From NCBI RefSeq assembly GCF_024166365.1, contig NC_064831.1, positions 50,097,768 through 50,161,767 on the forward strand: a DNA stretch of 64,000 nucleotides, read 5' to 3'. Of the stretch, positions 11,540-23,118 are shown in pieces. The DNA is from Elephas maximus indicus. Its lineage: Eukaryota > Chordata > Mammalia > Proboscidea > Elephantidae. The notes under the pieces were generated by a model, which saw only the letters and a program-made list of their open reading frames with translations, ran no database searches and was not told the origin of the DNA. Made by a program: the position numbers and the translations under genes. Positions within the stretch are counted from its first letter, which is position 1. Each line of letters starts with the position of its first letter.

Positions 11540-11909
11540 TATTTTTTTATGCTACCTACTTTTATTTTTAAACAGCTATAAACAGAGATATAATTCACAT
11601 ACCATACAATTCATCCTTTTTAAATGTACAATTAAGTGGTCTTCAGTATCTTCAGAGATATATGCAAACATCACCACAATCCATTTTGTAACGTTTGCAG
11701 CACCTTAAAAAGAAACTCCATGTACTTTAGCTATAACCCACCCCTCCATCCCTGCAACTCCCCAGCCTTGGCAACTACTATCTGTCCCTGTAGGTTTGCC
11801 TATTCTGGACATTTCATGTAAATAGAATCATAGAACATGCAGTCTTTTGTGATTTGCTTCTTTCTCTCAGCATAACGTTTTCAGGATGAATCATGTTACA
11901 GCATGTATT
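11540..11909 (-). mobile_element. Old L1 fragment, left part
   Basis: The mammalian L1 3' region in reverse orientation. It is interrupted by the RTE at 11910 and resumes at 15128. The right edge carries target copy CAGCATGTATT (11899-11909). Confidence 0.7.
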
Positions 11910-14900
11910 GTTGTTGTTGTTGTTAGGTGCCCTCAAGTCAGCTCCAACTCATAGCAACACTATGCACAACAGAATGAAACACTGCCCGGTCCCGTGCCAT
12001 CCTTACAATCTTTGTTATGCTTGAGCTCGTTGTTGCAGACACTGTGTCAATTCACCTTGTTGAGGGTCTTCCTCTTTTCCACTGACCCTGTACTCTGCCA
12101 AACATGATGTTCTTCTCCAGAGACTGATCCCTCCTGACAACATGTCCAAAGCATGTAAGACGCAGTCTCACCATCCTTGCCTCTAAGGAGCATTCTGGCC
12201 GCACTTCTTCTAAGACAGATTTGTTTGTTCTTTTGGCAGTCCATGGTATATTCAATATTCTTCGCCAACACCACAATTCAAAGGTGTCAACTCTCCTTCA
12301 GTCTTCCTTATTCATTGTCCAGCTTTTGCATGCATATATAGATGTGATTGAAAATACCATGGCTTTGGTCAGGCACACCTTAGTCTTCAGGGTGACATCT
12401 TTGCTCCTCAACACTTTGAAGAGGTCCTTTGCAGTAGATTTGCCCAATGCAATGTGTCTTTTAATTTCTTGACTGCTGCTTCCATGGCTGTTGATTGTGG
12501 ATCCAAGTAAAATGAAATCCTTGACAACTTCAATCTTTTCTCCGTTTATCATGATGTTGCTCATTGGTCCAGTTGTGAGGATTTTTGTTTTCTTTATGTT
12601 GAGGTGTAATCCATACTGAAGGCTATGATCTTTGATCTTCATTAGTAAGTGCTTCAAGTCCTCTTCACTTTCAGCAAGCAAGGTTGTGTCATCTGCATAA
12701 CACAGGTTGTTAATGAGTCTTCCTCCAATCCTGTTGCCCCATTCTTCTTCATATAGTCCAGCTTCTCGTATTATTTGCTCAGCATACAGATTGAATAGGT
12801 CTGGTGAAAGAATACAACCCTAACGCACACCTTTCCTGACTTTAAACCAATCAGTATCCCCTTGTTCTGTCCTAACAACTGCCTCTTGGTCTATGTAAAG
12901 GTTCCTAATGAGCACAATTAAGTGTTCTGCAATTCCCATTCTTCGCAGTGTTATCCATAGTTTGTTATGATCCACCCAGTCAAATGCCTTTGCATAGTCA
13001 ATAAAACACAGGTAAACATCCTTCTGGTATTTTTTGCTTTCAGCCAGGATCCATCTGACATCAGCAATGATATCCCTGGTTCCACGTCCTCTTCTGAAAC
13101 CGGCCTGAATTTCTGGCAGTCCTCTGTCGATATACTGCTGCAGTCATTTTTGAACTGTCTTCAGCAAAATTTTGCTTTCGTGTGATATTAATGATATTGG
13201 TCTATAATTTCCACATTCAGTTGGATCACCTTTCTTGGGAATAGGCATAAATATGGATCTCTTCCAATCAGTTGGCCAGGAAGCTGTCTTCCATATTTCT
13301 TGGCATAGACGAGTGAGCACCTCCAGCGCCGCATCTGTTTGTTGAAATACCTCAATTGATATTCCATCAATTCCTGGAGCCTTGTTTTTCACCAATGCCT
13401 TCAGAGCAGGTTGGACTTCTTCCTTCAGTACCACCGACTCCTGATCATATGCCACCTCTTAAAATGGTTGAGTATCGACTAATTCTTTTTGGTATAATGA
13501 CTCTGTGTATTCCTTCCATCTTCTTTTGATGCTTCCTGCATCATTTAATATTTTCCCCATGGAATCCTTCACTATTGCAACTCGAGGCTTGAATTTTTTC
13601 TTCAGTTCTTTCAGCTTGAGAAGCGCAGAGCATGTTCTTCCGTTTTGGTTTTCCATCTCCCAGTTCTTTGCACATGTCATTATAATACTTCACTTTGTCT
13701 TCTCGAGAGGCCCTTTGAAATCTTCTCTTCGGTTCTTTTACGTCATCAGTTCTTCCTTTTGCTTTAGCTGCTCGAAGCTCAAGAGCAAGTTTCAGAGTCT
13801 CCTCTGACATCCATCTTGGTCTTTTCTTTCTTTCCTGTCTTTTCAATGACCTCTTGCTTTCTTCATGGATGATGTCCTTGATGTCATTTCACAACTCGTC
13901 TGGTCTTCGGTCACTAGTGTTCAATGCATCAAATCTATTCTTGAGATGGTCTCTAAATTCAGGTGGGATATACTCAAGGTCATATTTTGGCTCTCATGGA
14001 CTTGCTCTGATTTTCTTCAGTTTCATCTTGAACTTGCGTATGAGCACTTGATGGTCTGTTCCACAGTCAGCCCCTGGCCTTGTTCTGACGGATGATATTG
14101 AGCTTTTCCATCATCTCTTTCCACAGATGTAGTCAATTTGATTTCTGTGTGTTCCATCTGGCAAGGTCTATGTGTATAGCCGCCATTTATGTTGATGAAA
14201 GAAGGTATTTGCAATGAAGAAATAGTTGGTCTTGCAAAATTCTACCATTCGATCTCTGGCATTGTTTCTATCACCAAGGCCATATTTTCCAACTACTGAT
14301 CCTTCTTTGTTTCCAACTTTCGCATTCCAATCGCCAGTAGTTACCAATGCATCTTGATTGCATGTTTGATCAATTTCAGACTGCATCAGCTGATAAAAAT
14401 CTGTTTCTTCATCTTTGGCCCTAGTGGTTGGTGCGTAAATTGGAATAATAGTCTTATTAACTGGTCTTCCTTGTAGGCATATGGATATTACCCTATCACT
14501 GACAGGGTTGTACTTCAGGATAGATCTTGAAATGTTCTTTTTGAAGAAGAATGCAACACCATTCCTCTTCGAGTTGTCATTCCCAGCATAATAGAATATA
14601 TGATTGTCCGATTCGAAATGGCCAGTACCAGTCCATTTCAGCTCACTAATGCCTAGGATATCGATGTTTATGTGTTCCATTTCATTTTTGACGATTTCCA
14701 ATTTTCCTAGATTCATACTTTGTACATTCCAGGTTCTGATTATTAATGGATGTTTGCAGCTGTTTCTTCTCATTTTGAGTCGTGCCATGTCAGCAAATGA
14801 AGGTCCCGAAAGCTTTACTCCATCCACTTCATCAAGGTCGACTCTACTTTGAGGAGGCAGCTCTTCCCCAGTCATCTTTTGAGTGTCTTCCAACCTGGGG

Positions 14901-15127
14901 GGCTCATCTTCCAGCACTATATCAGACAATGTACCATTGCTATTCATAAGGTTTTCACTGGCTAATGCTTTTCAGAAGTAGACTGCCAGGCCCTTCTCCT
15001 TAGTCTGTCTTAGTTTGGAAGCTCAGCTGAAACCTGTCCTCCATGGGTGACCCTCCTGGTATCTGAATACCAGTGGCATAGCTTCCAGCATCACTGCAAC
15101 ACACAAGCTCCCACAGTATGTGTCCAT
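11910..15127 (-). mobile_element. Near full-length RTE (BovB-like) LINE
   Basis: A 3.2-kb element on the minus strand. The 3' end is at left, where the minus strand ends in an AAC-repeat tail typical of RTE elements. Flanking 11-bp duplications CAGCATGTATT (11899-11909) and CAGCATGCATT (15128-15138) differ by one base and mark insertion into an L1. The length equals a complete RTE. It encodes an endonuclease and a reverse transcriptase but is broken by stops and frameshifts. Confidence 0.92.
12052..14947 (-). pseudogene. RTE polyprotein: AP endonuclease plus reverse transcriptase, inactivated
   Basis: The N-terminal open part (14168-14947, 259 residues) is an APE-type endonuclease: TWNVQSMN near residues 72-79, catalytic-type SELKW at 101-105, YAPT at 171-174, GDWNAKVG at 205-212. 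It ends at an amber codon (14168-14170) where relatives appear to have Trp. Downstream pieces continue in shifted frames: 13541-13846, 13459-13680, the RT fingers/palm (13144-13455, with KNKAPGIDGI and PIPKKGD), then the catalytic YADD (12688-12699), and the thumb and C-terminal part (12298-12681, 12052-12276). A further in-frame TAG lies upstream of YADD, near 12820. The enzyme would nick target DNA and copy its own RNA, but this copy cannot make full protein. Confidence 0.88.
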
Positions 15128-15521
15128 CAGCATGCATTAGAATGTCATTTTTTATGGCTGCATAAAATTCCATTGTATGCCTATACCACATTTCATTTAT
15201 CCATTCATCAGTTGATGGACATTTGAGTTGTTTCTGCCTTTTGGCTATTACGAATCATCTTATTATAAATATTCAAGTACAATTTTTTTTATGTGTGTGG
15301 ACGTACGTTTTTATTTCTCTTGGGTATCTACCTAAGAGTAGAATTGCTGAAATGTATGGTAATCCTATGTTTAACCATTTGAAGAAGTGCCAGGCTGTTT
15401 GTCAAACTGGCTGTACCATTTTACTTCCCACCAGTAGTATATGAGGGTTCCATTTTCTCCACATCTTTGACAACACTTTTTATTATCTGTTTTATTTTAG
15501 CCATCCTAGTAGATTGATCAG
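15128..15521 (-). mobile_element. Old L1 fragment, right part
   Basis: Continues the L1 sequence cut at 11909. It shows the reverse-orientation L1 pattern (CCATTGTATGCCTATACCAC, then CCACCAGTAGTATATGAGGG). It ends at a 12-bp tandem duplication (about 15508-15531) where the next RTE begins. Confidence 0.75.
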
Positions 15522-17697
15522 TAGATTGATCAAACATGCAATCAAGGTGTATTGATAATTACTGGTGATTGGAATGCAAAAGTTGGAAACAAAGAAGAGC
15601 GATCAGTAGCTGGAAAATATGGCCTTGGTGATAGAAACAACACTGGAGATCATATGATAGCCTTTTGCAAGACCAATGACCTAGTCATTGGAAATACTTT
15701 TTTTTAAACAACATAAACAGCGACTATATGCAAGGACCTTACTGGATGGAATACAAAGGAATCAAATCAACTACTTATGTGGAAAGAGAAGATGTAGAAG
15801 CTCAATATCATCAGTCAGAACATGACCATGGGCCAACTGTGGAACAGACCATCAATTGCTCATATGCAAGTTCAAGTTAGAGATGAAGAAAATTAAAACA
15901 AGTCCATGAGTGCCAAAGTACAACCTTGAGTATATCCCACCTAAATTTAGAGACCATCTCAAGAACAGGTTTGATGCATTGAACCCCAATAACTGAAGAC
16001 CAGATGAGTTGTGGGAAGACACCAAGGACATCATACAGGAAGAAAGCAAAAGGCCAGTAAAAAGTCAGGAAAGAAAGAAAAGACCAAAATGGATGTCAGA
16101 AGAGACTCTGAAACTTGCTCTTGAGTGTAGAATAGGTAACATCAATAGGAGAAATGATGAAGCAAGAGAACTGAATGGAAGATTTCAAAGGGCAGCTTGA
16201 GAAGACGAAGTAAAGTATTATAATGAAATGTGGAAATGTGCAAAGAACTGGGGTTAGAAAACCAAAAAGGAAGAACATGCTCAGCGTTTTTCAAGCTGAA
16301 AGAACTGAAGAAAAAAATTCAAGCTTCAAATTGCAATTCTGAAGGATTCTATGGGCAAAATACTGAACAACGCAGGAAGCATCAAAAGAAAATGGAAGGA
16401 ATACACAGTCACTGTACCAAAAAGAATTGGTCAATGTTCAACCATTTCAAGAATTAGCATGTGATGAAGAGATGATGGCATTGAAGGAAGAAGTTGAAGC
16501 TGCACTGAAGGCATTTGCAAAAAACAAGGCTCTAGGAATTGATGGAATACCAACTGAGGTGTTTCAAGGAACAGAGTCAGCACTGGAGGTGCTCGCTCAT
16601 CTATGCCAAGAAATTTGGAAAACAGCTACCTGGCCAGCTAACTGGGAGAGATCCATATTTGTGCCCATTCCAAAGAAAAGTGATCCAACAGGATGCAGAA
16701 ATTATTTAACAATATCATTAATATCACACGCAAGAATAATTTTGCTGAAGATCATTCAAAAGCAGTTGCAGCAGTACATTGACAGGGAACTGCCAGAAAT
16801 TCAAGCCAGATTCAGAAGAGGAAGTGGAAGGAGGGATATCATTGCTGATGTCAGACAGATCTTGGCTGAAAGCAGAAAATACCAGAAGGCTGTTTACTTG
16901 TGTTTTATTGCCTATGCAAAGGCATTTGACTGTGTGGATCATAACAAATTATGAATAACACTGAGAAGAATGGGAATCCCAGAACACTTAATTGTCCTCA
17001 CGTGGATCCTGTGAAGAGGCAGCCCTTCAAACTGAACAAGGGGAGGCTACATGGCTCAAAATCAGGAAAGGTGTGTGTAAGGGTTTTATCCTCTCACCAT
17101 ACTTCTTCAATCTGTATGCTGAGCAAATAATCTGAGAAACTGGACTATATGAAGAAGAACATGGCATCAGGATTGGTGGAAGACTCATTAACAACCTGTG
17201 ATATGCAGATAACACAACCTTGCTTGCTGAAAGCCAAGAGGATTTGAAGCGCTTATCGATGAAGATCAGAGACTACAGCCTTCAGTATGGATTACACCTC
17301 AACATAAACAAAACAAAAATCCTCACAACTGGACCTATAAGCAACATCATGATAAACAGAGAAAATACTGACATTGTCAAGGATTTCATTTTACTTGGAT
17401 TCACAATCAACACCCATGGAAGCAGCAGTCAAGAAATCAAAGAATGCATTTTTTTGGGTAAATTAGCTGCAAAGGACCTCTTTCAAGTGTTAAGAAGCAG
17501 AGATGTCACTTTGAGGACTATGGTGCACCAGACTCAAGCCATGGTATTTTCAATCGTCTCATATATATGCAAAAGCTGGACAATGAACGAGGAAGACCAA
17601 AGAAGAACTGATGCCTTTGAATTATGGTTTTGGAGAAGAATGTTGAATATACCATGGATTGCCAGAAGAATGAACAAAACTGTCTTTTAAGAAGTAC
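15522..17697 (+). mobile_element. RTE LINE, internal fragment in opposite orientation
   Basis: Plus-strand RTE from mid-endonuclease to just short of the 3' tail, truncated at both ends. It begins within the ACTGGTGATTGGAATGC endonuclease region and stops after the region coding for the C-terminal part. It faces the previous RTE head to head across about 400 bp of L1. No target duplication was found. Confidence 0.85.
16427..17690 (+). pseudogene. RTE reverse transcriptase remnant
   Basis: Open pieces at 16427-16954 (175 residues: KNKALGIDGIPTEVF, PIPKKSDP, YAKAFDCVDHNKL) and 17220-17690 (156 residues, thumb and C-terminal part). The catalytic box reads YADN instead of YADD (17202-17213) and is preceded by TGA at 17199-17201, so it is doubly inactivated. 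Confidence 0.85.
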
Positions 17698-17924
17698 AAA
17701 TCTGCCTTTGAAGAAGTGGCAAGAGAAGCGGTTTTTCCTTTTTTGCACATTATCCCAAAGTGGGACTTTTCACAGATTTTAAGATACAATGTTGACACAA
17801 TGTTATCAAGATTGCTGAAAAGACACAAGAGAAAACAGTGTGTGACAGCCAGGTAGGTAGAGATGGTTCACACAGAAATAGGGCTGCTTTTAGTCTTTTC
17901 TTTTCCCCCAACCAGTGGTAATTA

Positions 17925-18126
17925 GGAGCCCTGGTGGCACAGTGATTAAAGAGCTGGGCTGCTAACCAAAAGGATGGTGGTTCAAACTCACTAGCCGCTC
18001 TGCAGGAGAAAGACGTGGCAGTCTGCTTCTGTAAAGATTACAACCTTGGAAGCCCCGTGGGGCAGTTCTACTGTGTCCTGTAGGGTTGCTATGAGTCAGA
18101 ATCGACTCGATGGCAATGGTTTTTTT
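17925..18126 (+). mobile_element. AfroSINE, long form
   Basis: GGAGCCCTGGTGGCAC head, long middle segment with GACGTGGCAGTCTGCTTC, tail GAATCGACTCGATGGCAA. Confidence 0.92.
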
Positions 18127-18229
18127 AAAACCTATGGCATGGATCCACCCATTTGATACTGACCATTGATTGCCCCCCTCCCCATGAAAGCATCAGGCTA
18201 CTTTTCTGCCATTAAAAAAAATTTAGTAA

Positions 18230-18420
18230 ATGCCTCTATAGAATTTACCTTACAAGTATTAGCTCATTTAATTCTCATAACAAACTTATGAGACAGGCAC
18301 ATTTTATTATGTTCATTTTACAGATGGGAATTTTGAGGCACAAAATGTTTAACTCACATGCTCAAGGTTACACAGCCAGTAAATGCTATCACTGTCCAAT
18401 GCACTCTTAATAAAAGCTGG
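18230..18420 (+). repeat. MIR-type ancient SINE
   Basis: Core order is typical: ACAGATGGGAATTTTGAGGC, then CTCAAGGTTACACAGCCAG. Confidence 0.65.
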
Positions 18421-18941
18421 CTTAATCTAACGATACTTTTGCTACTGAAGGGAGACGTTCACGTGGTTTCCCAGACCTGAGAGATGTAACAAGTTCGTTA
18501 AGGTCTGCAGAAGTGAATAGCCCTGCTGGGTTCAAGCAGGTTATCTCAGATGCATGGTAATCTTTGCAGCTGCTGATCTAACTACTATTTTGTGACTTCC
18601 TTCACCCGCTGCACCTTTGCTATGGGCTATAATTTACTAAATTGAATTTTTTTCCTAACCTGTCACATGTTATATGTGAGGGGAAAAATACACCTTCAGC
18701 AAGACTGAAACATATTCCTCCATGCTACCTCACAGCTGTTTTGGTCTTTGATCTCAGTCAGATTGTATATTAAACAAGACACAGTAGAACCCCTGCCTTC
18801 CTCCCACTGCCCCAGACATGGAGCTCAGGGCATATCCCACCAACCAGCATCCATGCGCAGTTGCCTGGCGTTTTCTGGGAAGGAGGTCAGCTAATATGAA
18901 CTCTAAGCAGGGCTGTGTTCTTACAGCTAGAAAAAATAGAA
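18421..18941. other. Intergenic sequence, nothing recognised
   Basis: No gene or clear repeat seen. Confidence 0.4.
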
Positions 18942-19262
18942 ATACCCCACATCAGTTACCTCAAAGAACAGAAATTTATTTTCTTACAGTCCTAGAGGCT
19001 GAAAGTCTGAATCAAGGTCTTGACCATATGGATTCCTTCCTTGTCTGTGGTCCTAAGGGTTCCTGGGTTCCTTGTGCATGCTTCTGTGCCAGTCTGCTCT
19101 TTTTACAACTTAGAGGTAATTAGATTTAGGACACACCCTGCTCCAGGATGATCTAATCAACTAACAAAGAAAATTCTAATTCCAAACAGGATCACATCCA
19201 TAGGTATAGGCGTTAGGGGTCAAGTATATATTTTCAGTGGACACAATTCGATTCCTAACAAG
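18942..19262 (-). mobile_element. Ancient LTR-like repeat
   Basis: Member of a repeat group also at 31183, 33560, 49900 and 51258. Read on the minus strand it begins with a region containing AATTGTGTCC and ends with an AATAAATTTCTGTT poly(A)-signal region. I judge it a solo-LTR-type remnant. Family name not certain. Confidence 0.55.
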
Positions 19263-19269
19263 GGACAGT

Positions 19270-19380
19270 GAGCAAGTCACTGAAAGCCCCTGGACCTTAC
19301 TGTCTTCATCTAAAAAATGACGGTTACATTAGAAATGTTAAGCTGGTTATTTATCTATTCTCTCTCAGCTCTAAATTCAC
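19270..19380 (-). repeat. MIR fragment
   Basis: AGTGAGCAAGTCACTGAAAG followed by a CTGTCTTCATCT tract resembles the MIR core. Confidence 0.45.
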
Positions 19381-19398
19381 CCCTCTGTGCTTGTTCTG

Positions 19399-19522
19399 GA
19401 GCCTTTGTGGCATAGTGGTTAAGAGCTACAGCTACTAACCAAAAGGTCGGCAATTGAATTTACCAGCCACTCTTTGGAAACTCTAGGGGGCAGTTCTATT
19501 CTGTCCTATAGGGTCACTATGA
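19399..19522 (+). mobile_element. AfroSINE, short form, 3' truncated
   Basis: Flanked by a perfect 10-bp duplication GCTTGTTCTG (19389-19398 and 19523-19532). It ends within the GTCACTATGA tail. Confidence 0.92.
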
Positions 19523-19532
19523 GCTTGTTCTG

Positions 19533-20600
19533 CAAATTTTATTTCCCAAACTCCTTTGCCAGGTGATTTCCTGTGACTTTCTGCGAACAGGAAATCCTGG
19601 AGGAAGGTTGGAAGGCCAGAGGAAGGGAGAGGGCACTCCCATCCTGATTTTCCTGTTCCCTTCAGCTTCCCTTCCACAGCAGCATTGGCTGTTGTCTCCA
19701 TCTTCTTTCAGCACTCCCAGACCAGCCTTGCTATGACCCTCAGGGGTGCCAGCACAGGGCTGCACCAGCTCCTCAGGGGCTCTCTGCTGAGCTCCAATGG
19801 TGCCAGCATCTGCTGAACAGCACCCTCTCCTCAGGTCTGGGTCTAGGCTCTGTGGGGCCCTTCTCCATGCTCATGGGCTCTGCCATCTCCAACCTCTTCC
19901 CTTCTGATCCTGTAGCCCCAGGGGTGGGACGTGCTTCCTAGGGTTACTATTCTAGTGTTACCTCAGTGTTCCTTTTTTTCCTCTCTCTCAGCCTACCCAT
20001 ACCTGTGTGACTGATTCTCTGCATCAAATTCCCTCTGAGATATCTAGTGTGGTTTCTGTTTTCTTAACTGAACTCTGAGTGACAAAGTGTTTATGATCCC
20101 AGGTCACTTAATCCATAATGTCCATGAAGGCGTGTATTTCTTTATTCATGATCATTAACATTGGGCATGTCTATTGCACTGTGTTAAGAGTTGGAGGATG
20201 AGGGATTGGTTCCATATATACAAGCCTTGAACACCAGGAACTTACCATCTCATAGAGAAGGCACACGTGGAGAATATGCCTAGATGAGAGAACAGGTACT
20301 GTGAAAGCTCTGAGGAGGAAGAGGAGGAGATCCCAATGATCAGGGAAGGCCTTGAGAGGATTTGCCATTTTGGATTGGGTGAAGGGAAGCAGCTCAGTCT
20401 CAAGTTTACTTCGAGTGCTGTATGTAGCAAACAGTAAAGAGGTTCCTTGATTGAAAAAGAGGCTTTATGGTAGTCGAGGTCATATTGGATGGGGCAGAAG
20501 ATGGATGGTTCTGAGGCCACAGTGAAGAGTCTGCACTTCATTGTGGAACCAGTGGAGACCTTTGGAGACTGATGAGCAGTGACGCAGCCCAATTAAAAAA
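19533..20600. other. Intergenic sequence
   Basis: No gene recognised. Contains some old-repeat-like sequence near 19540-19620 that I cannot name. Confidence 0.4.
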
Positions 20601-21873
20601 CAGCAATCAAGAAATTAAATGATGTATTACGTTGGGAAAATTTGCTGCAAAAGACCTCATTAAATTCTTAAAAAACAAAGATGTCCTGCATCCTGCTTTG
20701 AAATGTGGTGTCTGGGGTCTTAATTGTTAACAAGCGGCCATCTAAGATGCATCAATTGGTCTCAACCCACTGGGATCAAAGGAGAATGAAGAACACCAAG
20801 GTCACATGATAACTTTGAGCCCAAGAGACAGAAAGGGCCACATGAACCAGAGACTTACATCGTCCTGAGACCAGAAGAACTAGTTGGTGCCCGGCCACAA
20901 CCAATGACTGCCCTGACAGGGAGCACGACAGAAAACCCCTGAGGGAGCAGGAGATCAGTGGGATGCAGACCCCAAATTCTCATAAGAAGACCAGACTTAA
21001 TGGTCTGACTGAGACTAGAGGAATCCCGGCGGTCATGGTCCCCAAACCTTCTGTTGGCCCAGGACAGGAACCATTCCCGAAGACAACTCATCAGACATGG
21101 AAGGGACTGGACAATGGGTTGGTGAGAGATGCTGACGAAGAGTGAGTTACTTGTATCAGGTGGACGCTTGAGACTGTGTTGGCATCTCCTGTCTGGAGGG
21201 GAGATAGGAGGGTAGAGAGGGTTAGAAACTGGCAAAATTGTCACGAAAGGAGAGACTGGAAGGAGGGAGCGGGCTGACTCATTAGGGGGAGAATAAGTGG
21301 GAGTATAGAGTAAGGTGTGTGTGACAGACTGACTTGATTTGTAAAAGTTCACTTAAAGCTCAATAAAAATTATTAAAAAAACAAAAACAAAGATGTCACT
21401 TTGATGACTAAGGTGCACCTGACCCAAGCTATGGTATTTTCAGTCGCCTCATATACATGCAAAAGCTGGAGAATGGCTAAGGAAGACCAAAGAAGAATTG
21501 ATGCCTTTGAGTTATGGTGTTGGAGAATATTGAATATACCATAGCCTGTCAAAAGAACGAACAAATCTGTCTTGGAGGAAGTACAGCCAGAGTGTTCTTT
21601 GAAGCTGGGATGGTGAGACTTTGTCTTACATACTCTGGACGTGTTATCAGGAGGGACCAATCCGTGGAGAAGGACATCATGCTTGGTAAAGTAGAGGGTC
21701 AATGAAAAAGAGGGAAATACTCAGTGAGATGGATTGACACAGAGGCTGCAACAATTGGCTCAAACACAGCAACAACTGTGAGGGCGGCACAGGACTGGGC
21801 AAAGTTTCATTCTGTTACGTGTGAGGTCACTGTGCATCTGAGCTGACTCAACGGCACCTAACAACAACAACAA
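20601..21873 (+). mobile_element. RTE 3' fragment interrupted by an L1
   Basis: RTE sequence at 20601-20685 resumes at 21398 and ends with the family's AAC-repeat tail (about 21860-21873). Confidence 0.88.
20686..21382 (+). mobile_element. L1 3' UTR insertion inside an RTE
   Basis: About 700 bp of lineage-specific L1 3' UTR ending AATAAAAATTATTAAAAAAA. It is bounded by a perfect 15-bp duplication AAAAACAAAGATGTC (20671-20685 and 21383-21397). The same 3' UTR occurs at 36922 and 60909. Confidence 0.92.
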
Positions 21874-22031
21874 GCAGGAAGGTAAGAAATGATACATAAA
21901 GTGGATGTATGGGAAATAAGTCCCATGGAAAGAACTCTTGAATGCTCTTCAAGGAAGAGAGATGAGTCTTTCACAGTTCCTTTCACCCAATAATAAGAAT
22001 CCTCATTTCTTGGCTACTGTGTTTCTATATA

Positions 22032-22185
22032 GAAGCCCTGGTAGCACAGTGGTTAAGAGCTACAGCTGCTGACCAAAAGGTCAGTAGTTCAGGTCTACCA
22101 GCTGCTCCTTGGAAACCCTGTGGGGCAGTTCTACTCTGTGAGTGTTGACTCTACAGCAATGGGTTTGGATTTTTTTTTTTTGGTG
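22032..22185 (+). mobile_element. AfroSINE, short form
   Basis: GAAGCCCTGGTAGCACAGTGG head. The tail is shortened before the T-rich end. Confidence 0.9.
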
Positions 22186-22195
22186 TATCTATACT

Positions 22196-22385
22196 GTAAG
22201 CTATTTCTTTTCATCCTCACATCAACCCTATGAAATTATCCTCATTACATAAATTGGAAAACTGATACTTAGAGATGTTAAATAAGTTTTCTGGTAAGTA
22301 ACTGAATGAGACTTGAACCCAGGTTCTACCTGACTCTAAACCCAGTGCTCTTTCAGGTTAATTCTGCTGCCGTTGTAACATATAG
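22196..22385 (+). repeat. MIR-type ancient SINE
   Basis: CTCACATCAACCCTATGA, an AAACTGATACTTAGAGA core, then GAACCCAGGTTCTACCTGAC. Confidence 0.65.
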
Positions 22386-22519
22386 CATGTCCTTCAAAAA
22401 CTTTTTTTGAATAGGATGCAATCAAGGCTATTGTGGCAAATACATGGAGGTGATGATAAAGTCATTAAGAACAGAGAGAAAGGGACGAATTTGCATGACA
22501 TCTCCAAGAAATGAGAATG

Positions 22520-23118
22520 TCTTAGGCTGGGTTCTCTAGAGAAGCAAAACCAGTGAAGCATATAAATATACAGAGAGAGATTTACATAAAAGAAACAGCT
22601 CATGCAATTGTAGAGGCTGGAAACATCCCAAGTCCATGGATTAGGACAGAGACTTCTCCTGGTTCATGTAGCCACAGGGGCTGGCGAACCCAAGATGGGC
22701 AGGTTGGAAAGCAGGGTTCTTGCTCACAGGCTATGAATATCGACAAATCTCAAGGTTGGCAGGCAAGACCACAAGGCTTCTCCTGATTTACATAGCTCCG
22801 GGGGCTGGTGAACCCAAGATTGGCAAGTCAGAGAGCAGGGCTCTGCTCACAGTCTGTGAAGATCAATGAATCCCAAGGTCAGCAGATAAGCTGATAGCTT
22901 AAGTCCCAAGAACCAGAGGTCAGATGAACAGGAGGCAGCTGCAGGATCCAGAGCAAGCAAAAAGCCAGAAGTCTGCTTATATTCGGATGCAGGCCACAAC
23001 CTCAAGGAAAATCCCTTTCAACTGATTGGCTACACACAGCAGATCGTGGGAGTGATCACACAGAAACACTGAGAATCTTGGCCCAGCCAAGTTGACACAT
23101 AATTTTAACCATCACAGA
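22520..23118 (-). mobile_element. Ancient LTR (MaLR-like), reverse orientation
   Basis: Starts GGCTGGGTTCTCTAGAGAAG and ends CCAAGTTGACACATAATTTT then a TAACCATCACA terminus. This is the reverse complement pattern of an old ERVL-MaLR-type LTR. Contains internal partial duplications of a GGGGCTGG(C/T)GAACCCAAGAT unit (near 22680 and 22802). No coding remnant. Confidence 0.6.
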
